Assembly: GCA_038496675.1 (NCBI GenBank)
Contig: CM076649.1
Span: forward strand, 15,557,019-15,621,018
DNA from: Rachycentron canadum
Lineage: Eukaryota; Chordata; Actinopteri; Carangiformes; Rachycentridae
Reading direction: 5' to 3'
Length of the DNA: 64,000 nt
Shown here: positions 22,201 to 34,958 of the stretch, one piece after another
Layout of the letters: each line of letters opens with the position of its first letter
How positions within the stretch are numbered: position 1 is the stretch's first letter
The notes under the pieces: generated by a model
Told to the model about the DNA's origin: nothing
The model's input: the letters and a program-made list of their open reading frames with translations, nothing else
The model's database searches: none
Made by a program: the position numbers and the translations under genes

Positions 22201-25200
22201 AACCCAGTAATGCAAATGCAAAAGTTCCTACATTGAACATCAGAAGTCATCAGTTGTGTCTGTGTTTGATCACAGGGCCTCTGGGAGAAAGATGGAGAAG
22301 TTTTCAGTGTCTGTCAACATTGCAGCCAAAAGTAATGTGACTTTCATTCTGACCTATGAGGAGCTCCTTCAGAGGAAACTGGGCCAATATGAGATTTTAA
22401 CCCGAGTTAAACCCAAACAACCAGTGCAGGAGTTTCAGGTTCTTCTTCTTATTTTTCTAGACAAACACAATCAGGTCAAGAGCTTCTCTGTTGTTCGGAA
22501 CAAAGAGTGTGATCAATATGTGTCAAAATCAATGACACTGTACACACTTGATCTGCCTCACTGAGTGTGTGTGTGTGTGTGTGGAGACAGATAGTGGCCA
22601 ACATCTATGAACCTCAGGGCATTGACTTTGTTCATGCCCATGCAACCTTCCTCACCAATGATCTTCTCCCCCTGGTGGATAAAACTGTCACAGACACAAA
22701 GGTACACGGTAACAAACATTTCCATACTTCTGCTTCTGACTTAAAAGAACTTGCTGATTTTTATTATTTGTTTTTATTATTTTATTATTTTATTTTGTCA
22801 AATAATGGCAACTGAGATGACTCTCACCATCTCTCTCAGGCACACATCTCTTTCTCACCAACACTGGAGCAACAGAGGAAATGTTCAGGCTGTGAAGGGA
22901 CCATAATTGATGGAGATTTCATCATTGAGTATGATGTGAAGCGAGAAGAAGGCCCAGGGGAAGTTCAGGTCAGCTGCTAACAAAGGCTTTGTAACAGCAC
23001 ATAACAATCATGAATTATTCATAATCTAATTCTTTACTTTCCTTCAGATTATGAATGGATACTTTGTGCATTTCTTTGCTCCTCCTGACCTGCGCAGAGT
23101 CCCAAAGAATGTGGTGTTTGTGATTGACAGGAGTGGATCAATGAGTGGAAAGAAGATCCAGCAGGTAAAAGACACCGTGTGTGTGTAAAATCCATCCCAC
23201 ATCCATCATCGTATACAAATGTTAAACTGTGAGCCTTTGCAGACCCGGGAGGCTTTGGTCGCCATTCTGGGAGACCTGCATGAGGAGGACCATTTTGCTC
23301 TTATCCTGTTTGATTCTAACATCATCACCTGGAAGGATGTTCTTACCAAAGCAACTAAGAAAAACTTAGCCAAAGCCATAGCCTACATCAGGAAACTAAA
23401 AGAAAATGCAGGTACAACTTCAGTACCAAATATTTTGTTCAGTTACTTATTCAGAAAACTAGAAATCTAGTTTAAGTATGTCATTTCACAATTTTCAGGG
23501 TCTATAAGAAAAATATTATTTGATAAAGACCTGTTCTCTACGTAAAAGTTAGTGGTGGAGAGAGATTAAATAACCAGATTTAACCATTTGTCTGTTCAAA
23601 AATAAAGCCACAGCTGGTTAGCTCATCTTGGAGAATCTATTAACTCATGCTCATAATTAAACTTAAAAATTTTTGTTTTTACACTCAGATCCAAAGTCAG
23701 ACTCAGTCACTCAGCTGACAGAGCCAGACAAGCTGTTTCCCCCTGCTTCAGCTCTAGATACATAATTAGAGGACATAAAATGAGATTGGTGTTGATCTTC
23801 TCATCTAATGCTTGACAAGGAAAAACTATTTATATAAAGAACATAGGCCATTGAGAAATTGCAAACATAATTTTCTCTCCGATAAATGTTATCTCAGGAT
23901 ATTTTAATGTTAATGTGTTCATTATGTCATTGCCTTTCAGCCACCGATATCAATAGTGCTGTACTGAGGGCAGTGAGCATGCTGGTGAAAGAAAGAAAAG
24001 ATAAGGCGCTTCCAGAGAGAAGTGTGGATATGATTATTCTGCTGACTGATGGGATGCCAAACCACGGTGAGTTGTCTTGTCTTGTCAGAGGTCACAGAAA
24101 GTTTTCTATGTTCCACAACCTCTTGAAATATCTTATGTTAAATTATGTTAAATTCATGTATTCATACAGGAGTGTCTAAGCTCACAACAATCCAGGAGAA
24201 TGTGCGTTCTGCTATTGGAGGAAACATGTCTCTGTTCTGTCTTGGATTTGGAAACGATGTGGATTACTCCTTCCTGGATATGATGAGCAAACAAAACAAA
24301 GGACTGGCCCGCAGAATATATGAAGCCTCAGATGCAGCTGTTCAACTCAAGGTGGGATAAAAAAAGAAAACACAGCAAAGGGAACATCCATGCAAGATAA
24401 TGTTTGTTTGCACATCAGGGGTTTTTCATAAATATAATGTGTGTCTTTTTTCCAGGGCTTCTATAATGAAGTATCCAGTCCTCTGCTCCTGGAGGTGGAC
24501 CTGCGTTATCCTGACAACACAGTAGATTTTGAAACCAAAAAACACTTCAGCCAGTTGTTTAATGGCTCAGAGATTGTGGTGGCTGGTCGGCTGAGTGACA
24601 GTGATCTCGACAACCTCTCGGTGGAAGTGTTTGCCCACGGGGTAAGAAATGGACAGCAGAATATCAAGTATGACAAGACACTACCTTGTCATGGTGGTGA
24701 ATAGACAATATATGTACTTTTTCTCACATGAGACAGTTCATATGAGCATTGAATGATAAGAGTGATCATGTGAATGAAATGAACTCACTGAACTTTCCTT
24801 TTTTATTTTTATTTTATAAGGATAATCAGTGAACCCTTTGGTCCAGATTGAAAAAAATTTGTGTACACAATCATGGTCCATTCAGGATACACCCTATGAT
24901 AAACTTTAACTTTCCATCAAGGAAGGTTAAATTTTCCTTTTGCTCAATAATACTTTACAAATGACATTCCCATCAACCTCCAGCCTTACAGAGCTGCTAC
25001 CGTGGCTGTGGACTCTGTCTTGTTCAAATCAAATTATATTGTTAATATTCTCTCCTGTCATCAGTCATCAACTCTCTCCTCCTTCTGTAGCCGGACAATG
25101 ACTTCCAAGTACAGAAAAAGGCCAGTGCGGTAAACTGGGGGCTGATCTACCCAGAACAGCAATACATCTTTGGGAATTTCACAGAGCGTTTATGGGCCTA

Positions 25201-27497
25201 CCTCACTGTCCATCAGTTACTGGAGGGCAGGTTTGTTCATTTACACAAAGAGTTAATACATTTCTCTGTGAACTGTGATAGATTAATCAAAGCAACTGCT
25301 CAGATCATCCTTTTTCCTTTCACATTATGTGTATTATATGTCACAATTAAACAACCAGCCCTCTCCTCATTCTACCTATATCACAGCAACATTGGTACTC
25401 AGCAAAAAAAAGACATGATGACAGCCAAGGCACTGGACATGTCTCTGCGGTACAGCTTTGTCACCCCTCTTACCTCCATGGTGGTCACTAAGCCTAAAAC
25501 TAAAGATGGACCAGACAGTCCTCTCATTGCCAACAAGCTGACTGAGTGTAAGGGACATAGGACCAGTGTTTAATTTTGGTTTTGTTTGATTAGTTATCAA
25601 CAGATTTTTTTTTAAAATGTATGAATTGAAAAATATATTTAGCACAGGTTATATGTTAAACTGACAAAGAGTGTCCAGTAGTTTTTCTTTGCAAATTTGC
25701 TTCACATTCTTAGAAACCTGTTGAATCAGTGTGAGTAGAACTGAGGGCCTCCAACTAACTTTCTAACTCTTTCCCTGTTTTACAGACCAGCGACAGAAAG
25801 CAGAGAAACACCATAGTATGACAATCTCTTTTAACTTAATTATATGACAAAAACCTTTGGCTGAAAAACTTTGACATTGTGTGTTTTATTGTATATGATA
25901 AAAGGCTCCTCAGGCCATTCCCGAGGTTCACATAGCTTCTCAGATGGTAAGTTTCTCATACAGCAGTAGAGTCATTATTACATTATTTTGTCATTTATAT
26001 GCTCCCATCATTGCTGCACTGGTGCATAGAATGATCAAAAACAGAAATAATTAATATTTATTTTTTTTATTTCCAAACCTAAAATTAAATTGTTGCAGTG
26101 GCCAGCAATACCAGATATAATGGTAGAATGACACCAATTGTTCAGTTGTTATTTAATTCATCTCATACGTATCAAGGATTTAATACTGAAGAAATCGGGG
26201 CGCTACACTGCTGCACCAAGGAATATAACTGCTGCAACAGATCATATTTAAATAATAAACCAGGTATACTTGAGTTTATCTATTGTGTAACTTTCTGTCT
26301 GACATGATATTTTGATGATCCTTGTGCAGTGGATGGAGATCCTCATTTCATGATAGAGCTGCCAGACAGAAATGATGCTCTATGCTTCAACATTAATGAC
26401 AAACCAGGAACCATTTTCAGTCTGGTCAGAGACCCAGGATCAGGTCAGCCCTGATTCTAACTCACTTAGTTATTCTAAAAGGAAGCAAAGGACATGATAA
26501 ATCAAATCTGTCATTATTGTCAGGCTTTGTGGTGAATGGCCAAATTATTGGCAAGAAGAAAATTGTTCCAGGTGGCAATGTCAACAACTACTTTGGGCGT
26601 TTTGGTATCAGCCACAAGAAGCTGAGAGTGAAGATGGATGTGAGCACTCAGGACATCTCAGTCCTTCACAATGGCAAACAGGTCAAGCTGCTGTGGTCTG
26701 ATACAGCCTCTATCAAAGACACCGAGTGAGTAACACTGCTTTACAAATTTTATATGAAGTTACTGGACAGCAACACATTATATCAGGTTAAAATGATTTT
26801 AAATGTGAATGTGGAGACATTTTAACAATGATTTTAACCTGAAGTTGTTATACCTTAAAGATACCACTCCATGCCATCAGTAAAAAAGAAAAAACATTTG
26901 TAAACTGTCAAATTAAAAACTGACTTAAACTACACTTAGATCACACAATATAGACAATATAAAGAGCTCTACATGACTCCTGTGAATCACAAATAAACAT
27001 GAAATAATAATACAACTTTGCTGTCAGACAGTTGGTCAAACAAAGTTCTTGCTGGTCCGCTCTCTTCCAGTATGGACCTCAAGCTAACAAAGAACTGCAG
27101 CCTAACAGTGACATTGAGGCACTCCATTAAATTTATGATCATCAAACACACAAAGATGTGGAAGAGACGCCACAATCAACAAGACTACCTGGGTTTCTAC
27201 AGCCTGGACAGCCACCACCTATCTGCCTCAGCTCATGGCCTGCTAGGTAGGAACAGAAAGCGCTGAGATAAAGTTTCCCATATTATGATGTTTCTTTATT
27301 ACTAATTTTAAACACATATAAAGTTACTAAATGAGCTTTTTTTGGTCCAGGTCAGTTCTTCCAAGAAGTTAAGTTTGAGGTGACTGACCTACATCCAGGT
27401 GAAGCCCAGGAAAAATTAGTTGCAATGATGTATGTGAAGGGACAAACAATCAACGTGACCAGGTGCACATGATCATGAAGTTTAAGCGCATGCTTGT

Positions 27498-27538
<41 letters not shown>

Positions 27539-27752
27539 CACACACATAATGCATGTGAAGATGACGTATGTGGACTTTTACATATGTTATCATCGGTTTT
27601 CTCTTCCACACAGACACTGGCAGAAGGACTTCAGCAGGAATGTGAAGAATGGAGAAAATATTTCCTGCTGGTTTGTTGACAATGATGGAACAGGCCTCAT
27701 TGATGGAAGAGCCTCAGACTATATTGTGTCAGGGATTTTTAAGTCTATTTAA
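19274..27752 (+). CDS. itih3: Inter-alpha-trypsin inhibitor heavy chain, tandem copy B
   Basis: 23 inferred coding exons give about 964 aa: 19274-19381, 21043-21078, 21226-21249, 21827-21984, 22067-22171, 22276-22438, 22591-22701, 22840-22968, 23048-23164, 23243-23411, 23941-24066, 24170-24351, 24456-24641, 25091-25230, 25387-25547, 25786-25815, 25905-25946, 26099-26263, 26330-26443, 26524-26725, 27071-27246, 27351-27462, 27614-27752. Start 19274 aligns with copy A; an in-frame ATG at 19241 would add 11 residues with two acidic ones before the signal peptide. Layout equals copy A: signal peptide, KKR|S site, VIT, VWA with DRSGS at 305-309, DPHF at 721-724, ITIH C-terminal domain. Exon 18 is extra relative to copy A and uncertain; without it the protein is 909 aa. 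Phases of the shared exons match copy A throughout. Role is as for copy A. Confidence 0.94.
19382..21042 (+). other. itih3: itih copy B intron 1
   Basis: A 1.66-kb intron, much longer than the 238-bp counterpart in copy A. It is AT-rich with no repeat family recognised. Short open frames in it do not resemble proteins. Confidence 0.75.
26099..26263 (+). other. itih3: Extra candidate exon in itih copy B
   Basis: A 165-nt segment between TTGCAG and GTATAC is open, symmetric (phase 1-1) and splices in frame between the linker exon and the DPHF exon. It encodes 55 residues with two Cys pairs (HCC and NCC) and two sequons (NSS and NRS). No counterpart is seen in copy A intron 17. It could be a cassette exon or a chance open frame. 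Confidence 0.45.
27501..27536. repeat. (CA)n microsatellite
   Basis: About 18 CA units in the last intron of itih copy B. Confidence 0.95.
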
Positions 27753-28120
27753 ATACTGAGAACTGAAATTCTCAGTGGTATTACAGTGGGGCCACACGGT
27801 ACATCATTGTGGTGACAGTATTGAATGTGGGGGGAGATAGCAACAAGTCACAGTTGTGTTATTTTTAGATAACTATACAGTAACATGAGAGCAGGATAAT
27901 CACCACTTTAAAATGCATTATTTTTAATTTAATGTTATCAGATAAAAAATTAATAACAGACTGACAATGTGTACAATTTGTGAATATTATAATGCAAGCT
28001 TAAGTTTGTTTTACTAATTACATAAATAATATGTTTGATAAACCTTTCAAATATTTGTCATAGTACTTTACATACCAAATTAACTTCTTTACACATCTTT
28101 GCAATCAAATAAATATTTTG
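27753..28120 (+). other. itih3: itih copy B 3' UTR
   Basis: AT-rich non-coding sequence after the TAA stop. AATAAA at 28108-28113 is the best poly(A) signal, giving a UTR of about 0.36-0.38 kb. Confidence 0.6.
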
Positions 28121-28489
28121 TTATAAAAATGTTGGCCTCCTGTCCCTTCAAGAAAGACACTGGATGTACTCATTAAGCTCAGCATGACTGGGTATAGGTG
28201 TTAACTGTATTTGCATTGTAAGTTTAAAACCTGGTGAAATGTCATTCACAGCAACCAGGAGTTATGCATGTTGCGAAGGTTCAGTAAACAGTTATTATTA
28301 TTGTTTATACAACAGCATAGCTCATGATAAATTATCACTACATAACATAATTCAATGTAAAAAAATTTGACCTATGCATTTTGTGCTTCACAGCAAGTAC
28401 CAGGTTGAGCCTGGTACCAAATGTGTTTGTGTGTATAGACTGCAAAGTGCCCTCTACACTGGACTACTCTAAACTGAATGACTGAGAGC

Positions 28490-28800
28490 CAAAGCCAACA
28501 GTGACAGCCAACTGGGTTTGAACCCTGGGCCTGAGGCCTTTCTTTGGGGAGTTTGTTCTTCCTGTGCCTGTGTGGGTTCCCTCTGGGTACTCCAGCTTCC
28601 TCACACAGTCCAAAGACATGCATGTTTAGGTTAATTGGTGACTCTAAATTGCCTGTGAGTGTGGAAGGTTTGTCTCTATATGTTGTCCCTGACATAGACA
28701 GGTGACCTGTACCCCACTCTTGCCCAATGTCAGCTGGGATTGGCTCCAGCCTCCCATGACCCTGCATGGAGAAGCGGTATTTATAATGGATGGATGGAAA
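28490..28800. repeat. Dispersed fish repeat with GGATGGATGG tail
   Basis: Contains phrases seen over and over in teleost genomes: 'tccaaagacatgcatgtt', 'taattggtgactctaaattg', 'agctgggattggctccagcc', ending 'aatggatggatgg'. The GATG-type tail suggests the 3' end of an RTE/Rex3-like retrotransposon; family assignment is from memory. The open minus-strand frame over it is not a host gene. Confidence 0.7.
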
Positions 28801-29280
28801 AGGGTGTGGAATAATTTGCTTGTTTTGAGGCTTACTGGCTGTTAATTTATGGAAGCAGACATTCAGGGCAGGAGGCACGAGGCCTGAACACTCAGTCCCA
28901 CCTCTCTTTTTGTCTCTTTCTCTTCCTCAGACATTATGGTAGTTGCCAGATGCCTTCTCTCAGAGAGGGAAGGAGCAGTGGGCGTGAGGCTGGGTCTGGA
29001 GATGGGCCATTGTGAAAATATCTACTTGGTGAGGCCGTTGTCACTGTTGGTGGAGAGGCCCAAGCGCAGCTATGACTTCATTTCCTCAACATCATTATTA
29101 CTGTTCATTAGACATAACGAGAAATGGTGCCCTGAGAGGATGGAGCGTGTGTCTGTCAGATAACACTAATGCACGTTTACTATTGCAAGCTTTAAATGCA
29201 GTAATGTAACTGTAGTGGTGTATGTTTACATTGGTTCAGCTGTACAGGTTCACAATGGTGTAATGTAGTGAACAGACAGG
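28800..29280. other. Intergenic
   Basis: No gene recognised. An open + frame at 28936-29163 has no recognisable domain and no clear splice context. Confidence 0.5.
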
Positions 29281-29600
29281 TGTAAAGAGGGACGGTTGTT
29301 TTCTGACCGCAGGGGGCAGCAGTGAGCTCATTGCGGTTTATTTGCGCAGACAACCCGCGGTAAAGAAGACGCCGCAACCGAAAACGTACATTGACAAACT
29401 ACACTAAGGTATGAGTTGTGCTTTATTAGAATCGTTGTCGAAAAGGTATATTTTACCATTATAAACGAAATGACTTCCAGGCGGGACAAACGTGCCTCGG
29501 CTGAACCTCCTGACCTTAAACAAAGAGCAGCGCGAAACTGTCCGTTAGCTAATTTAACGTTAATCCCGCACAAGCTAGCAAGCTACACAAAGTAGCTAAA
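29281..29600 (+). promoter_or_regulatory. CpG-rich block with CTCF-like motif, possible gene start
   Basis: About 20 CpG dinucleotides in 320 bp stand out from the CpG-poor surroundings. At 29306-29319 the sequence ACCGCAGGGGGCAG fits the CTCF consensus at 12 of 14 positions, including the whole core. An AAG|GTATGAG donor at 29406-29415 could end a non-coding first exon of a gene running right. No TATA box is seen. Confidence 0.4.
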
Positions 29601-29787
29601 GTTTGAAACTGCAGCAAAATTACAGGGTCGAGATATTAAAAATAACTAATATTACTACATAAGTTATCTTGACATATTGTGGTTGGGGTAATATTATATT
29701 GACTGTACATTTATCTATAAACCAACACTACTGTATGTGTAGACCCATGTAGGCGTCCTCATGGGTCCGTTGACCGATTGTCGACAG

Positions 29788-29922
29788 GTGACCCCCCACT
29801 GCCCCAGAGCCATCTGCCCCAGAGCCATCTGCCCCAGAGCCATCTGCCCCTCACCTGAGAAGGAAGAGCACCAGCCATGAAACTGAGCCAATACCAGTAG
29901 AAATCATGCACGTGTGGACGGA
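29788..29922 (+). other. Possible second leader exon
   Basis: Begins after GACAG and ends at a strong GAG|GTATGT donor. It contains three copies of a 15-bp repeat (29803-29848) and two ATGs: one at 29877 opening a 7-codon uORF, and one at 29905 open to the donor (MHVWTE). The acceptor is pyrimidine-poor. It is suggested as a 5' leader exon only because of the CpG-rich block 0.2-0.5 kb upstream. Confidence 0.25.
29803..29848. repeat. 15-bp minisatellite, three units
   Basis: About three head-to-tail copies of CCCCAGAGCCATCTG. In one frame they would encode repeated APEPS, but an in-frame TGA lies just upstream. Confidence 0.85.
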
Positions 29923-29924
29923 GG

Positions 29925-32900
29925 TATGTAAATTAAGTGCTAAAGCCTTGACTGACATGAGCTCAGTATCATAATATACAGTACATACAATATGTACTGT
30001 ATGATAAAGTAGTGTAAGATAATAGTAATTACAGCTGCACTTTAACAGCTATTTGTGCCAATGAAGATGGAAAAAGTGATTATTGACACATTATCCACCT
30101 ATCTATCTAACTAATGACTCACCAGTCATAGATATATTATTTCAACTAAATGTGATCTGAGTCTTGTGCCTCAAAAACTCATTTATCAAATTGCCAAATG
30201 AGAGGAGGGTAGAATGATGTCACTGTAGTGATACTTAAAAAAACACCTGTGCCACATCCAGGTTGGTGATTTCACTTGGCTGGCTTATTATATGTCCGTG
30301 GGCTTGTACAGAGTGTGGTTGATGCACAGTTTTCATAGCCATTTTAGCTTGTCATAATAGGAAGTTTGTCACTAATAACATTAATGATGGCCCATTCAAG
30401 TATACCAGTAAATTGTGACAGTGAGCCAGCATAAACAACACGATGGCACTGAAACTGAAGCATCTAAGTGAACTTCAGCCATCATAAATATATTTTTTAT
30501 TCATGCCCATGTTTTCGAAAACTGTGACATGTCAATATGTCAAATGCTCTTTAACAGCTCTGTAACTCTTTTGCTTTGTTTCAGAAACCTCACTTTATCA
30601 GTCTCATTAGTACAAAGTCTATGGTGTCACTTCAGAACTTTGTGCTGAGCTGAGGTCTAATCGGACACTGAATAAATTGAAAGCGTTAATACACACACAC
30701 ACACACATATATATCTTAATATATATATTAATAGAAATATTTTTCTATTGTTGGATTCCAACTTTTTTCTTAGTTTCCTTTTGGGCAATATTTTTAATAG
30801 AGTTGCTAATTTGAGTTCAAGAATCGTTAAAATGTGTAGCGGTGTTTGTTTTACCTTGATTTTTCATTGTGAAGATAGAAAGAAATTTATTGCTTGCCTT
30901 TGTACAGTTTGGGGCTCTACCTTTTGAGCTGTCAGACGGTTTTTCTCTTTTCCCTGTTATACCCTCATTTGAATGTGTGTTTATGCATGCATGGGTGGTT
31001 ATGTGCTGTATTTGCCCCTATGCAGTGAACCTAAAGTGTGTGTGAGTGAGTGAGTGAGTGAGTGAGTGAGTGAGAGAGAGAGAGAGAACTCCTTGTACTG
31101 TAACAACTCACCAGCTCTTATTACACGGCTGTGGCATGTGTACTAATAGATCCAGAGCGAGAGTGTTGACCCCAGTCATGTCGGAAGTTCAGGAGTTGAG
31201 AGGGATTTTCTTAAGGGGATCTTTGCAGAAGTGTTTGCCTGTGTGTGTCTGCCCCTGTGTATGTGTGTGTATGGTGTGTTTGTGTAAGCTTTGCTGATTA
31301 ACACCAGATGTGCGTGGCTCAGGGTGTCGGCAAAAGTTTGAGAGGGCCCCACTGTACTCCATTCGACTCTGCTAGGTGAAATTGCTCAAGCAACATTTCT
31401 ACACACAGCTGAGAGTAATATCTCTGCTGTTCATTCCCTAAATCTCCACAATGTTTGAAGCATCAAGTCAGTCTGAGCCAAAGGAAGTTTTATAAGGAGG
31501 TAGTGCAGCTAGAGCAATTACTGCAGGTCTCCTTGCACTCCACCAGAGGGTGTGAGAGAGCTGTAAAAGATCTGAAAGTGTTGCTAAACTCAGGTCCCAT
31601 AGTTTGGATTGACTACTGCATGATAGTATTTTTCCAAGGATCTTTGCAGTTATTACAACACAGAAACATTGTGTTTTTTGTATTTCATTACTGTATTGAA
31701 ATTACAATTTAAATTGTTTACCTAAAAAGTTACACTTAAGTGATCCTGCAATATTTTAAGGAAACTAAAGTTGTGGTTAATGCTGCATTAATTTCATTTT
31801 GGATTGTTGATATTCTTTTATTTGAATATACTGTGATGAATCTATTATTTAGTTTGTAAAATGTCAGAAACTAGTGAAAAACACCAATGTTCCCAAAGCC
31901 TAAAATGACAGTGAAACTCATTACTCATCAGAAAGAACTTATCAATCCAACCTAGTCAGCAATTCAATTTGCAATAATGTAAAAGAGAGAGAAGCAGCAA
32001 ATAGACATATTTGGGAATCTAGAATATTTTAGGAAAATATGACTAAGACAGTTTTTTAAAATATGGCGGCTCTTTTACTCTTACTCTTTTACTATCAGTC
32101 AACTGATCAGTTAAGTGTTTCTGCTCTAGTTATGATTCTTGCAATAGATTAAACCAAAGTAAAAGTAGCTGTAAATTATGATGAGTATTTTGACAATTTT
32201 TTCTTCAATGCATAATCTCAAAATGATGAAACAGCTCTCCTGGATGATTGTAGATTCCTGCTCCCAATCAGCTGTGCAGTGAGTCGTTTGTTTGAACTCC
32301 GAAGTTTGTCTAAAGTTATAATTTCATGTTGCTCTATTTCAGCCCCACTTTCTTGAACCCTTTCCTCCATTCTCACCTCCTAGGTCTCCCTCCTTCCCGT
32401 GCCCGTCTCTCTACCTTTTGTCCCTGTGTGAATATTTCACATTGCTGCTGCCGCTGGTGCGTGATGCGGGGGACTAAGCGTTCATTGTGTATACGCAGTG
32501 TGGGTGCTGCGGTATGTGGCTTCTCGGCGTGTGGTGTGTCGTGACAGGCGTGTGGCTGCTGACGCCAGCCAGCCGCCTGCCTGTCTATCTTTCTGGCTGT
32601 TCACCTGAACAGTGCTGATACCCCCCCAAACACAGACACAGACTGCAACACTACACATGGTGCCCAATGTCAAATTAAGGGTCATCCCTGCCCCTGTGGC
32701 CTTCCCACTCACTCCTTCAGTACGTGGTTGGCATGAGGCTATGGTGTTGCCTTTGATGTTCTGCTTACTTGCTGTGAGTGCATTAGTACTATTTTAATTT
32801 GATCGAAATGTGAAATAATCTGACTGTAAAAATGCAACCTTCATAAAACTACAGCTGTTGCATATGTAACACATTTCTCATCATGTTTTGACAAATTAAT

Positions 32901-34888
32901 GTTTGTGCTTTTCCTGCACATTCACTCAAATTTTCCGTAATATGCCAAGTGTGTCTAAGTCTATGGCAACAGACACATTGTTGTGGCATTTACTTTATAT
33001 TAAAAGTGCATTATTGAATTTTGTGGTTTTTGAAATGTGCTGTGTAGGTCTGTTCTAATGCGGTGGGAGGCTATGAGATATTGCAGTGCACCATGGTGTA
33101 ATCCTTGGTATTTAGTGTGTTCTCTCAGGCTGCTGAGGTGAAAAGTTGAACCTGGTGTTGACCTTCTCTTGAGAGCAGGCTTAGTGCTAAAGTCAGGCAC
33201 AGGCCAAAGTCAGAAGGAGGATATTCTCAAGTTCTCCTTCCCCTCCCTCACGTGAACCGTTCCTCCCACAACCACCCCCCCTCCCACACGGAAACAATTA
33301 ACATCTTTGATAAGATGTTGTGCATATTTCCAGCATTTTATCTTGTCGTTATTGTTTGTTTGTTTTTCCATCATGACGAAAGTCTTGTGTCCTCTTGTCA
33401 CGGTGTTGTTAATCACAATTGCATCTCATCTAGGTGCAAGGAGTTGGAGAGAGAAAGAAGGAGAAAGAGACTGAGAGGGGCCTAATGTTTCTGACAGCAG
33501 GGAGTTGAATTCCAGATGGAGAGATAATGAAGAAAACAAGCAAACAATTATACAAAAATAGACAAAGTAGGGAGAAAAGAAAGAGCAGACTGACAGACGA
33601 CAGAAATGATATTTGGGGCAAACTGGAAGTTTTTATTTGTCCTCCAGGCCAGTTTAAGACAGATCTGCTTTTGATAAAAGTAGAGCTTTGCATTGTGTTG
33701 ATACAAAAACAAGACTAGGTTAAAGCCTATAGTAAGGCTGGATCACATCTTGAGTTATTTGTATTTCATCTGTTTGCTTCTCTCATGCTCTCTGTACTCA
33801 CATATACAGTATTTTAGTGCAGCAGAATATCCAATAAAGCTGATCTCATGCACACCTTTCTTTGTTTCTGTTGTCAGACACACAACATGAGTTAGAGACA
33901 AAGGCTGTGCTATGATCTTTGTGTTTGTGAAATGATCATTCAGAGAGAAAGTTGGAAGCTCATTTACATCAGCTGTTGTGTGGCCAGCATCGAGAGGCGT
34001 GCCTGCAGACAGAAATCCCGACCTTGCACGGATGGGACAATACTGGTGATTCTCCTCTATGGAAAGTAATTAAGCTTTGTCCAAAAAGATGCTAGACTTG
34101 TCGCTAGGTGCTGTTAAAAAGTCTGGACAGTTGGTTAATCTAGCAACAAAGGCGCTAAGTTGGCATCCCAGCTTGTTTGCACTAAATAATTTTGAAAGCA
34201 AAGACCAATAGGAAAACTCTCAGCTAGTCAACTAATGGTGCAACTTCAGTGATCCAGCCAAAAAGTGCATACGTGATCATCATAGAACCCCACACCCAAA
34301 GCAATGCTTCATAAAAAGCTTTTTCTTATTAAGACCTTGTCTGTCTTTTTCTCTGGTCAAAAAACCTGCTAAGACCCATTGCTTCTGTCTGCGATGGAAA
34401 AGGGAACAATCTGAATTCGTACACTGATGTCAGATTTTTACACCTTTTCCAGAACACAAACACTGTAAGCACAAATGTCACTTGCCAAGCACAGTGCTCG
34501 TGAGCCAGAAACACCACAACCACACTGTGCTTGGGGGTTTAAGGGTGAGCTGCAGCCCTGAAATAACTTGATCATTAAACACATGATGGCTGAGCAAAGC
34601 ATCACACATGGAGACATCAACACTTACAGGAGCATCAACCTGGGGATGAGATGCAACTGATCCATTTTACCTGCAGCTGACAGTTTTTGTTTTTTTTTCT
34701 CCCGTGTGTTTGTTTGTGTGCATGCGTGAGTACATTGGGCCCTGTACTCGTTTCTGTCCTCAGGAAAACTGGGCTGGCAGTACAAAAGGAGTCAGTCAAC
34801 TTTTTCAAAGGTTTTACTGAATTAAATTGACTTATGCCCTCTAATTTTGGTGTGATTTGGTATAATTGTGCCACTGTTTATATGTACA

Positions 34889-34958
<70 letters not shown>

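Noticed and set aside
28372..28878. 168-codon minus-strand open frame
   Set aside because: It lies across the dispersed fish repeat with the GATGG tail, and its translation is that repeat rather than a host protein.
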